Assembly: GCA_013821245.1 (NCBI GenBank)
Contig: JACDHC010000003.1
Span: 1 to 39,996 of the forward strand
Direction: 5' to 3'
DNA: 39,996 nt
Source: Candidatus Nitrosopumilus sp.
GTDB lineage: Archaea; Thermoproteota; Nitrososphaeria; Nitrososphaerales; Nitrososphaeraceae
Below, one piece after another: positions 10,167 to 18,892 of the stretch (position 1 is its first letter; every line of letters begins with the position of its first letter). The notes beneath the pieces were generated by a model that worked only from the letters and a program-made list of their open reading frames with translations, was not told the DNA's origin and ran no database searches. The position numbers and the translations under genes were made by a program.

Positions 10167-11177
10167 TTACTTTATTCTGCAGGATTCCAAATAATTCTTT
10201 CGCAATAATTTAGCCATAAATATTATTGAAAGTACTAACAAGGGTATACTTATAAAAACAAATATTATTTGGTATATGCTTAAAAATGAAAATGTAATTA
10301 ATGAGCTAAACCCTGCCAAAGAGTAAAAAAAACTTCCAGCACAAGTTGGGCAACCAATAAATAAACCCGAAGTTATGCCAAATAAGCTAAAAAAATTTCT
10401 TTTTGATAGCCTTAATGATTTAATTTGCCTAATCAAATAAATGTTAAATGCTATATTGAAACCAACTAAAATAGAGATAACAACACCTAAAATAAAATTG
10501 ATAGGAATTAGGAGGATGGAAAAATTACTGTTGACTGAAAGTATTAACATTGGAACATAACCTATAGAATTGCAGCAAATTATTAGATTAGATTTGGGAT
10601 AATAACTATTTGTTAGGTTTCCAAAGTCATTTTGTCCTATTCCATTGTCTGAATTATTATGCAATGCAAAATTTTCAGAATGGGTATCATTGGCAGGTAT
10701 AGGTGTCTTGGGAAATAATGAAAATATAGTGCCATCATTATTAAAATATATAAATATATTTGACAGAAAAGCAAAAAAAACAAAATACACAACCGTAATA
10801 GAAATAAATATTATTTTGTTAATTTTTGATTTTAGGGTTGACTGAACGTAATACAGTAGTGTCGAAGGGTTTGAACCACTGTTGTTTTTGGGGAAAAAAG
10901 CCTTTTTTATTCCGACAAGAAAAACAGACAGAAAAATAAAAAAAGCCAGAAAAACCGACAAGGCAAAATTGTATAGTGTTTGGTTTATATAGATTGCATT
11001 TTCTGGAGCGGTGTTTCTTGAGTATATATAAAAGATAAGAAATAAAGAGATGCCACTTAGAATAGAAAGGTAAAGACCTTTTCTATATACTAAAGAGGAA
11101 GATCTTTTATTTTTATCCGTCAATAACAGACAACAGCTAACTAGGAAAATATTAGTTTTTAACCATAAAAAAAACAA
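10167..11177 (-). CDS. Multi-TM membrane protein with GCPTCAGSFF motif, unknown function
   Basis: 336 aa, about 7-8 hydrophobic segments; CPTCAG motif at the start of a TM segment near the C-terminus. Confidence 0.7.
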   Translation of the reverse strand: MFFLWLKTNIFLVSCCLLLTDKNKRSSSLVYRKGLYLSILSGISLFLIFYIYSRNTAPENAIYINQTLYNFALSVFLAFFIFLSVFLVGIKKAFFPKNNSGSNPSTLLYYVQSTLKSKINKIIFISITVVYFVFFAFLSNIFIYFNNDGTIFSLFPKTPIPANDTHSENFALHNNSDNGIGQNDFGNLTNSYYPKSNLIICCNSIGYVPMLILSVNSNFSILLIPINFILGVVISILVGFNIAFNIYLIRQIKSLRLSKRNFFSLFGITSGLFIGCPTCAGSFFYSLAGFSSLITFSFLSIYQIIFVFISIPLLVLSIIFMAKLLRKNYLESCRIK

Positions 11178-11240
11178 TTGTAAACTGTAAATCCGATGAA
11201 AATAGGAAAAATAAATAATTTTGTTAATTAATTTACATGA

Positions 11241-12335
11241 TTATCCAATAATATTAAAAAAAGTATCTCGTTGGACAGGGTTTCTGTTAATCTCATTAAC
11301 TAAAAATTTTAGTTCTTTAACTGAGGTGTGGTTTGCTTTACCAGCAGCCTTAAATATTTCTTCAGAAAATGCAGTTCCCACCAAATCGTTGCCACCATAA
11401 CAAAGCGCCACCTGAGCTAGTTTTTTTCCCAAAGCAACCCAATAAACTGAAACATTTTTTAAAGAATTGTAAAGTAACAATCTTGAGACCGCAATTACTC
11501 TTAAATCATAGGTAGAAGGGCTTTCTGAAACCATAGTATGTTGTTTCTCCAACTCCGTGTTTTCTAAACTAAACTTCAAAGGAATAAAAGTAGTAAAACC
11601 ATGGGTTTTCTTATTTAACTCTCGTAGTTTTATTAAATGATCAATTATATCTTCAGGTGTTTCGATATGCCCAAATAGCATTGTACAGTTGCCTTTTAAT
11701 CCAACTTTATGGGCCTGATAAACAGTGTCTAACCATTCATCACCAGAGCATTTACCCAGAACAATTTTATCACGTGTTGGTTTACTAAAAATTTCAGCAC
11801 CCCCACCAGGAAGAGCATCCAATCCCGCTTCCTTTAGCCTTTGCAGTACCTCTTTTATAGAATTACGGGTTACTTTAGAAATGAAGAATATTTCTGCGGG
11901 TGTCAATGCTTTGATTATGACTTTTGGAAACTTTGATTTTATCGACCTAAACATGTTTTCATAATAATCAAGACCAAGTTTTGCATGAAAGCCCCCAACA
12001 ATATGCAACTCTGTGGCCCCTAAATCATTCACTGCAATCCCGGCTCTTTGTACAATTTGTGTTGGAGTCAATGTATATGCATCATTATCTTTTTCTTTTC
12101 TATAAAAGGCACATAGCTGACAACTTGCAACACAGATATTTGTATAATTTAAATAATAGGAGGAAACAAAACTCACGTTATCACCAACCAATTCTTTTCT
12201 TATTCTATCTGCTGCTGCTCCTAACAGAAATAAGTTTTCATCATTTATCAATTCTAATCCATCATTAAAGTTTAATTCCTCACCTGAAAGCACTTTTTCT
12301 AGGGATGAAGTAGGTTTGATAATAGTTTTAGACAA
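11241..12335 (-). CDS. mqnE: Aminodeoxyfutalosine synthase (radical SAM)
   Basis: CVASCQLCAFYRK (CxxxCxxC), ELHIVGGFH, ALPGGGAEIFS, NCTMLFGHIETPED: MqnE-type signatures. Confidence 0.8.
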   Translation of the reverse strand: MSKTIIKPTSSLEKVLSGEELNFNDGLELINDENLFLLGAAADRIRKELVGDNVSFVSSYYLNYTNICVASCQLCAFYRKEKDNDAYTLTPTQIVQRAGIAVNDLGATELHIVGGFHAKLGLDYYENMFRSIKSKFPKVIIKALTPAEIFFISKVTRNSIKEVLQRLKEAGLDALPGGGAEIFSKPTRDKIVLGKCSGDEWLDTVYQAHKVGLKGNCTMLFGHIETPEDIIDHLIKLRELNKKTHGFTTFIPLKFSLENTELEKQHTMVSESPSTYDLRVIAVSRLLLYNSLKNVSVYWVALGKKLAQVALCYGGNDLVGTAFSEEIFKAAGKANHTSVKELKFLVNEINRNPVQRDTFFNIIG

Positions 12336-12439
12336 TTAATTATATAGATATTTTAAAAAATATAAGTGCTTTTAAAAAGGTCTTTTCTGTTTATAGCGTT
12401 AGATCTACATAACCACAAAATCAAAGAATAAATTATACC

Positions 12440-13588
12440 ATGATTAAGTTTACTTGTTCTTTGCAAAATATCCATTTTATTGATAATTATATGAAAAACA
12501 CGGATCTTGTAAATATAATAAATAACATCATTAAACAAAATGACATACAACTAAATGATGTTATAAATCTTTTAGAAACAAAGGACATACAGCATCTTGG
12601 ATTAGTAAGTAACTACCTTAGAGAACTTTTGTTTGGAAAAACCGTGACTTTCATTAATAATTTAATCCTTAATTATACCAATGTGTGTATTACCAATTGC
12701 AAGTTTTGTGCTTTTTATAGGCCACCAAATCACCAAGAATCATATACAGTATCACAGGATGAAATATTAAAGAGAATTATCTTTGCAAAGTCAAATTTTA
12801 ACATCAAACAAGTATTATTCCAAGGTGGCCATAACCCAAAATTGAATATCGAATATTTTGAGGAAATCTTTAAAGCAATAAATCAAAAATGCCCCGATGT
12901 GGCCATTCATGGGTTATCCGCATCAGAAATAGATATGATTTCAAAGGTGAACAGATCAAGTACATCGGAAGTTTTGAATAGGCTAAAAGAAGCAGGATTG
13001 GTCTCCCTTCCAGGCGCTGGGGCAGAAATTCTAGATGATGATGTAAAAGAAATTATCAGCCCGTTAAAGATATCCAGTGATACATGGTTAAGGATAATGG
13101 AAGAGGCCCATCTTTTGGGTATAAAATCTTCTGCTACCATGATGTATGGAACCGTGGAATCAACAGAACAAAGAGCAAGACATTTAATGAAAATCCTAAG
13201 GCTCCAAAGAAAAACAAAAGGCTTTATGGCATTTATACCATGGAGTTTTGAACCAAATAATACAGAAATTCAAGATAAAGGATTAGTAAAGTATCCCCGT
13301 GGAGGTTTTGAACTATTAAAAATGATATCGGTATCTAGAATAATATTCCATGGCTTGATAGATCATTTACAATCATCTTGGCTAACAAACGGTGTTGGTA
13401 TGGCACAATTAGCTATTTTCCATGGGTCAGACGATTTTGGCGGGACCTTAATTGGAGAAGAAGTAGTTAGTGCAACTGGAGCTCGCTCTACCGAATTGTT
13501 AGCTGGAAATATAATAAACTCAATCAAATCAATGAAATTAATTCCAGCAGAAAGAAACAACAATTATGATATTATAAAGTACTATTAA
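12440..13588 (+). CDS. mqnC: Cyclic dehypoxanthinyl futalosine synthase (radical SAM)
   Basis: NYTNVCITNCKFCAFYRPPNHQESY, VLFQGGHNP, SLPGAGAEILDD, TMMYGTVES: MqnC-type. Start could also be the ATG at 12491. Confidence 0.8.
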   Translation: MIKFTCSLQNIHFIDNYMKNTDLVNIINNIIKQNDIQLNDVINLLETKDIQHLGLVSNYLRELLFGKTVTFINNLILNYTNVCITNCKFCAFYRPPNHQESYTVSQDEILKRIIFAKSNFNIKQVLFQGGHNPKLNIEYFEEIFKAINQKCPDVAIHGLSASEIDMISKVNRSSTSEVLNRLKEAGLVSLPGAGAEILDDDVKEIISPLKISSDTWLRIMEEAHLLGIKSSATMMYGTVESTEQRARHLMKILRLQRKTKGFMAFIPWSFEPNNTEIQDKGLVKYPRGGFELLKMISVSRIIFHGLIDHLQSSWLTNGVGMAQLAIFHGSDDFGGTLIGEEVVSATGARSTELLAGNIINSIKSMKLIPAERNNNYDIIKYY

Positions 13589-13891
13589 ATAGACAAATAC
13601 GCATCATTTTAATTATTTGTTTAAATATATTTTTTTATCTTAAAGGTTTAGGCAACTATTGTAAATTAAAGTTATCATATTTTCACCTAAAGTAATAAGA
13701 ATAAAACAAATAATGCTTAATGATTCCCGTTATGGTAATTTTGATCTTTTAAAATTGTGTCACTACCTATCACCCATAAGATACAATAGAAATATAGACA
13801 TTGGCGACAATTTTGATTATGCCTATATAATGGTAAAATTCCACAATATCGTAAATAGATTTATAAACGTATTTATGTAAAATCCATAATT

Positions 13892-15289
13892 GTGCCAGTA
13901 GGTATAGATGACCTGGCTATCTATGTTCCAAAACTTTATATCGACTACAAAGACTTTGCTGAAGCAAGAGGCATCGACCCACAGAAACTAGAATATGGGA
14001 TTGGAATAAAAAAGATGGCCTTAGCAGATGCTAATCAAGACCCCGCATGCATGGCTGCCAATGCGTGTATGAGGGTTATGAAAAAAAACGATTTAAACCC
14101 GCAAGATATAGGTAGAATCTATGTAGCAACTGAATCTGCTTTAGACGAATCAAAAGCTATGAATTCATTTGTAATCGGAATGCTAGAACAGGTTTATGGT
14201 GAGGACTCTTTAGAACATGCAGGCGGAATAGAATGCAAGTTTGCATGCGTAAGTGGCTCATATGCACTTTATGATAATGCAAATTGGATCAGAGCCGGTG
14301 AAAATGGTGATAAATCTGCAATCGTCATTGTAAGCGATATTGCAAAATACGATATCGGTTCGGCCGGTGAGTATACTCAAGGCGCTGGTGCCGTAGCTTT
14401 GCTCATCAAAAACAATCCCAGGTTATTAGCTTTTGATGAAAAGGTGGCATCAACAATAATAAAAAACGAGTATGATTTCTATAGACCTTTTGGAAAGGAA
14501 ACTCCTCTTGTAAATGGGGTTTATTCGAATTTACTTTATCTAATCCAGGTAAGAAAAGCACTTGAAGCATATAAAGAAAAGGCGATAAAACAGGGTTACA
14601 TAAAACTCAAGGAAGGAGAATCCATCACCGATCATATAGACTACATTAATGTGCATCTACCATATAGAAAAATGGGTGAAAAAGCATTGGCTTACCTATT
14701 AAGACACGAATGGAGACATTTACCCCGATGGAAAGACATAACAACACATCTTAAATTAGATGAGCCTATTCCAAAAGATCCGAGAGGAACCATTGAATCA
14801 TTGTTGGCGGATACTGAATTCATGAAAGCAGACGAGAAATTTAGAAAAGAATTTATGAAAACAACTTATTATCGGGAAGTTTTTGATAAAAAAATGTCTT
14901 CATCATTAGAAGCTTCTGCGATAATTGGAAATCTTTATACCGCTTCAATGTATATGGGACTAAGAAGCCTCGTAGAATTTGAATTTGGTAAAGGATTTGA
15001 CCTCTACAATAAAAGGGTCGGTTTTGGCTCCTATGGTAGTGGATGTAGCGCAATGGTATTCTCAGGCGTATTTCAGGAAGGGTACAAAGAAATAGCAAGC
15101 AAAATGAACCTAGATAAAGAAATAGGAACTAGAACCAAAATATCAATAAACAACTATGAAAAACTACACAGTAATACCAAAAAGTTTGATGAAGCGTTTT
15201 TGAGTGCGGAAAATGAATTCATATTAGTAAGCATAGGTGGAATAACAGCAGATAGAGCAGGTTTTAGAGAATACTGCTATGCATCATAA
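13892..15289 (+). CDS. Hydroxymethylglutaryl-CoA synthase
   Basis: PVGIDDLAIYVPKLYIDYKDFAEARGIDPQKLEYGIGI...; catalytic-type CKFACVSGSYAL; GSYGSGCSAMVF. GTG start. Confidence 0.9.
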   Translation: MPVGIDDLAIYVPKLYIDYKDFAEARGIDPQKLEYGIGIKKMALADANQDPACMAANACMRVMKKNDLNPQDIGRIYVATESALDESKAMNSFVIGMLEQVYGEDSLEHAGGIECKFACVSGSYALYDNANWIRAGENGDKSAIVIVSDIAKYDIGSAGEYTQGAGAVALLIKNNPRLLAFDEKVASTIIKNEYDFYRPFGKETPLVNGVYSNLLYLIQVRKALEAYKEKAIKQGYIKLKEGESITDHIDYINVHLPYRKMGEKALAYLLRHEWRHLPRWKDITTHLKLDEPIPKDPRGTIESLLADTEFMKADEKFRKEFMKTTYYREVFDKKMSSSLEASAIIGNLYTASMYMGLRSLVEFEFGKGFDLYNKRVGFGSYGSGCSAMVFSGVFQEGYKEIASKMNLDKEIGTRTKISINNYEKLHSNTKKFDEAFLSAENEFILVSIGGITADRAGFREYCYAS

Positions 15290-15368
15290 AAAGCTTCTGA
15301 AAAACACAGGGTAACCGGTTGTGCGATAATGAACTATAAAATTCCAAAAATATTTCCTTTTACTATAG

Positions 15369-16604
15369 TTAACTAACGATTTTGAAATTAATATTTTGCT
15401 TCTTAAACAACCCTATCAATATATCAGATTGATCTCTATTTTCAAACTCTAGGCTCAAATATACACCAGCAGTTCCAGCAGGTATATTAGAACTAAGCCT
15501 GTCATGGACGACTTCCACAATATTTACGTTAGCTTTTGAAATTTCATCTACTATGTTTTTTAGTGCTCCAGGTTTGTCTGGCAAATCCACGAATATCTTT
15601 AAAAATCGTCCTGTTTGCATTAACCCCTTTGCAACTACCTGTCCCAAAAGGTACATGTCTACATTTCCACCAGATATTATAGAAACAATGTTTTTCTTGT
15701 TCTGTGATTTGAGTCTTTCATTAGAAATAAGGTATGCAAGAGATGCCGCACCTGCTGGCTCTGCTACAATTTTTGATCGCTCCATTAGCAAAAACATTGT
15801 CTTTACGATAGACAAATCATCAACTAAAACTATATCGTCTACATATTTTCTTACAAGTTCAAATGTTAACTCTCCGGGAGTTTTAACCGAAATACCATCA
15901 GCAATTGTATATCCGTTTTGAAATTTAGTGATTTTATTTGCCTCGATTGATTTTTTCATTGTAGGAAAAGCTGCAGATTCAACTCCTATTATTTTCACAT
16001 CTGATTTAATGGATTTAAACACCAAGGCAATCCCAGCAATCAATCCACCGCCACCAACTGGCACGTAGACTTCGTCAATATCCTTTAAATCCTCCAATAT
16101 TTCCAGACCTATTGTACCTTGACCTGCGATAACGCTTGGGTCTTCAAAAGCAGGTATTATTGTTTTATTTTCTTTTTCAGCTATTTCTTTAATAGATGCA
16201 GATGATTCATCATAATCATTCCCATAACGTATCACTTTTGCCCCATAGGATTTGGTAGCTGCAATTTTTGCTGGTGACGCGTTTTTTGGCATTACGATTG
16301 TACATGGTATATTGTTCATCAAAGAAGCATAAGCAACTCCTTGAGCGTGATTACCAGCAGATGCAGCTATTACGCCATTTTTTTTTATATCATTTGGAAT
16401 ATTGTTTATCTTTGTAATTGCCCCTCTCACTTTGAAGGATCCAGTCTTTTGGAGACATTCAAGTTTTAGATAGATATTATTTCCACAGATATTAGAAAAG
16501 GTAGTTGATTTTAGCATGTCTATTTTCCTAATATTTGATTGTGACAGAATTTTTTGAGATTCCTTTATTTTGTTTAGATCTATAGTGGAAATTTCTTTTC
16601 CCAA
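15369..16604 (-). CDS. ilvA: Threonine ammonia-lyase (dehydratase) with C-terminal ACT-like domain
   Basis: PLP motif KLECLQKTGSFKVRGA; PVGGGGLIAGIA; C-terminal ACT-like region (KIFVDLPDKPGALKNIVDEISKANVNIVEV). Confidence 0.88.
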   Translation of the reverse strand: MGKEISTIDLNKIKESQKILSQSNIRKIDMLKSTTFSNICGNNIYLKLECLQKTGSFKVRGAITKINNIPNDIKKNGVIAASAGNHAQGVAYASLMNNIPCTIVMPKNASPAKIAATKSYGAKVIRYGNDYDESSASIKEIAEKENKTIIPAFEDPSVIAGQGTIGLEILEDLKDIDEVYVPVGGGGLIAGIALVFKSIKSDVKIIGVESAAFPTMKKSIEANKITKFQNGYTIADGISVKTPGELTFELVRKYVDDIVLVDDLSIVKTMFLLMERSKIVAEPAGAASLAYLISNERLKSQNKKNIVSIISGGNVDMYLLGQVVAKGLMQTGRFLKIFVDLPDKPGALKNIVDEISKANVNIVEVVHDRLSSNIPAGTAGVYLSLEFENRDQSDILIGLFKKQNINFKIVS

Positions 16605-16713
16605 ATAAAAAAAGATTTAAGGTTTATTTAAATTTAGTTGTTTAGAATATGCGATGTTTTTCCCAGGCAAAAGTCTTGTGTACGTATGTTGTTCAAATAA
16701 GAGGTTTTAAGAA

Positions 16714-17589
16714 TTATTTTTTAAATATATTGATTAGAGCATAAAATTCTTTCTCGATTTTTGATATTTCAGTTACATTTATTTTTTCAAAATTAATCAC
16801 AGAGGTTTTCTCATGAGTTTTTTTATTTTTTATTAACTCAAAATCCATATTGTATGCTATTCCCTCCTCTCCTATCATCAATTTGTTAGAGTCAATGGAA
16901 GCAGGGTTTATTTGATATAACTCGATTGTAAAATTTTCTAATTCTTTTTTCAAAGATTGTATCAATTGTAAATTTTGGTTAAGTTCGGGAAATGTACTTT
17001 CAACTTCAGATGCTGTTTCAGCTAGGCTTTTAGAGAGATCTTGTTTGGTAAAAAGTTCCTCAAATAGTTTAGTATTATCTGTATCTTTATAGCCTAAATT
17101 TTCTAATTCCTGTTTTATTAATTGATCGCCTTTTTTTGAAATTTCAGATTTAACATTGGAATTTCTTTCCTCTAAATCTCTAATTTTTTTACTTATGCGG
17201 ATGATATCTTTATCCGTTTTATAATATAAAAGAGCATGAAATTGAATTCCCATGTATATATAAAAATAATAATTTTCAATTTCTATACTAATCTGAAAGA
17301 AAATTCTATGCAAATCGTCTGTTTTTGCTGACTGGACGGAAACAACCTTCCAAGAGCTTAATGAACCAACTTCTTTTTCCTTATTGAAAAAATAGTTTAA
17401 TACTCGGTCTGGATCAAAGGTATTTGTTTCTATAACTGTAAAATCGGCTAACATTACCTTTGTTTTCACAGTTTGAAGATTTTTTTTTATTGAGAATTCA
17501 AAGCTATCCCTAAGGTCGTCATTTACTTTATTGATAAATGTAACAAATTCGACATCCTTTTTTCCTTTTACAATTATTGGCAACCTCAT
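16714..17589 (-). CDS. Hypothetical protein with predicted coiled-coil
   Basis: 291 aa; charged helical middle (ISKKIRDLEERNSNVKSEISKKGDQLIKQELENLG); no family recognised. Confidence 0.7.
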   Translation of the reverse strand: MRLPIIVKGKKDVEFVTFINKVNDDLRDSFEFSIKKNLQTVKTKVMLADFTVIETNTFDPDRVLNYFFNKEKEVGSLSSWKVVSVQSAKTDDLHRIFFQISIEIENYYFYIYMGIQFHALLYYKTDKDIIRISKKIRDLEERNSNVKSEISKKGDQLIKQELENLGYKDTDNTKLFEELFTKQDLSKSLAETASEVESTFPELNQNLQLIQSLKKELENFTIELYQINPASIDSNKLMIGEEGIAYNMDFELIKNKKTHEKTSVINFEKINVTEISKIEKEFYALINIFKK

Positions 17590-17679
17590 TAAATTTACAA
17601 TTGAATGAATCTATTTATTATTTACATGAGAATTATGCTTATCAATAGATTAAAATAATATATTATAAATTAATATGCA

Positions 17680-17928
17680 ATGCCTACGGCATATATTTTG
17701 ATAAATAGTATTTTAGGAAAAGAAGAAGAGATAATAAAACAGATTTCGCAAATAAAACAAGTTAAAGAGGTTAGGGGCACATATGGGGTACATGATATTT
17801 TTGTTAAAATTCAAACAGACTCGGTTGATGAAATGAATAACACAATTACATCAAACATAAGAAAGATAAACGGCATAACATCGACCGTAACCCTTGTTTC
17901 TATTCCTGAACAGGGGGGAAAAGATTAA
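17680..17928 (+). CDS. Stand-alone Lrp/AsnC effector (RAM) domain protein
   Basis: 82 aa MPTAYILINSILGKEEEIIKQISQIKQVKEVRGTYGVHDIFVKIQTD...; paralog of 38793..39041. Confidence 0.85.
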   Translation: MPTAYILINSILGKEEEIIKQISQIKQVKEVRGTYGVHDIFVKIQTDSVDEMNNTITSNIRKINGITSTVTLVSIPEQGGKD

Positions 17929-17941
17929 CATCAAATTCCAT

Positions 17942-18121
17942 TCATTTATTTTTCAACACCATAAAAAACAATAGTGTAATTATAACAACACTTAGCCATC
18001 CTATAGACCCCACTATAAAGAAAAGCGAGTAAATTGGTATTAGTAAAGCTACCCCTGCAACCACAGCTCCTATGCACCACATAACAAGTAAAATTTGAAT
18101 ATTGATTTCTGAAATTTTCAT
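17942..18121 (-). CDS. Small two-TM membrane protein (59 aa), not in ORF track
   Basis: My translation: MKISEINIQILLVMWCIGAVVAGVALLIPIYSLFFIVGSIGWLSVVIITLLFFMVLKNK*. The track ORF 17946..18152 is in a different, less plausible frame. Confidence 0.6.
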   Translation of the reverse strand: MKISEINIQILLVMWCIGAVVAGVALLIPIYSLFFIVGSIGWLSVVIITLLFFMVLKNK

Positions 18122-18129
18122 GGATTCTT

Positions 18130-18285
18130 TTAACCTCTGAGGTCCTCATCAAATCCTTTGAGAGTATTCAGAATTTTTCCACAATTACTGCAAATTTGGT
18201 ATTCGGCAAAATCAAAATCGTTGTATTTCCTAAATGAAAAAACATCTTTGTGGTTACAAAAAAAATTTCTAAAGATCTTTATCAT
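18130..18285 (-). CDS. Small putative zinc-binding protein (51 aa), not in ORF track
   Basis: My translation: MIKIFRNFFCNHKDVFSFRKYNDFDFAEYQICSNCGKILNTLKGFDEDLRG*; C-x-H plus CSNCGK zinc-ribbon-like halves. Confidence 0.6.
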   Translation of the reverse strand: MIKIFRNFFCNHKDVFSFRKYNDFDFAEYQICSNCGKILNTLKGFDEDLRG

Positions 18286-18315
18286 TTTTCCACTCCATCA
18301 CTTCACATCTAATAG

Positions 18316-18408
18316 TGCCGCCGGTGAGATTTGAGCTCACGACAGCTCGGTCTTCAGCTTCACCCTATATAAATAGTCGAGTGCTCTTCCAGGCTGAGCT
18401 ACGACGGC
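18316..18408 (-). tRNA. tRNA-Phe (GAA) with non-canonical intron
   Basis: Reverse strand GCCGTCG-TA-GCTC-AGCCTGGAA-GAGC-A-CTCG[ACTATTTATATAGGGTGAA]G-CTGAAGA-CCGAG-CTGTC-GTGAG-CTCAAAT-CTCAC-CGGCGGC-A. Mature 74 nt forms a full cloverleaf with one G-U in the acceptor stem. Confidence 0.88.
18359..18377 (-). other. Putative 19-nt tRNA intron at position 30/31
   Basis: Removing ACTATTTATATAGGGTGAA restores a 5-bp anticodon stem CTCGG/CCGAG. Bulge-helix-bulge: CACU(25-28)/GGUG (intron) 4-bp core, 3-nt bulges CG|A and AA|G, intron hairpin CTAT-TTAT-ATAG. Confidence 0.75.
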
Positions 18409-18560
18409 ACAGATTATTTTCTGCTTTTTTATATTATATATATTATTGCTTTACTTTTGTGTACATATCAATAAATATTTCAGATTAAATTATTATGTTA
18501 ATTCTTTAGGAAAATTTAATCTTAATCTAAATTAGTATATTAAAGTATGTTAAAGGATTA

Positions 18561-18629
18561 GCTATGACAAATAAAGACGAGTTAAACAATGCAGCTATGA
18601 CAAATAAAGACGAGTTAAACAATGCAGCT
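18561..18629 (+). repeat. Perfect 33-bp tandem duplication (2 copies plus 3 nt)
   Basis: (gctatgacaaataaagacgagttaaacaatgca)x2 + gct; encodes MTNKDELNNAA twice. Confidence 0.95.
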
Positions 18630-18779
18630 AATGAATCATCCATATTGGAAAGCCCAGAGGAAAAAAAAAGAAGATTTCTTATAGAGTTTGAAAATCCATT
18701 TAAGTGTGACAAATGCAATGAAAGATTTAAAAAGAAAAAATACCTTCGAGAACACAAAGGTGAAGTTCATGCATATTAA
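18564..18779 (+). CDS. Small C2H2 zinc-finger protein
   Basis: FKCDKCNERFKKKKYLREHKGEVH = C-x2-C-x12-H-x4-H. Start ambiguous between the duplicated ATGs at 18564 and 18597. Confidence 0.75.
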   Translation: MTNKDELNNAAMTNKDELNNAANESSILESPEEKKRRFLIEFENPFKCDKCNERFKKKKYLREHKGEVHAY

Positions 18780-18892
18780 TTTTAGCGCACACCGCAATGC
18801 AATCTTACCTCTGATTTCTTTATCTTGGCATATGCACATATTAAAAAGTCACATAGTAATATTACCAAATACTATTTAGGACGATATCTAAA

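Noticed and set aside
13713-13880. 55-aa plus ORF upstream of HMG-CoA synthase
   Set aside because: Overlaps the likely promoter/TATA region (gatttataaacg) of the downstream gene; no family features.
17946-18152. ORF-track 68-aa minus ORF
   Set aside because: Out of frame with the better 59-aa two-TM ORF at 17942..18121.
18527-18879. ORFs 18527..18757 (-), 18636..18839 (-), 18688..18879 (+)
   Set aside because: Overlap the zinc-finger gene in other frames; the C2H2 frame 18564..18779 is the convincing one.
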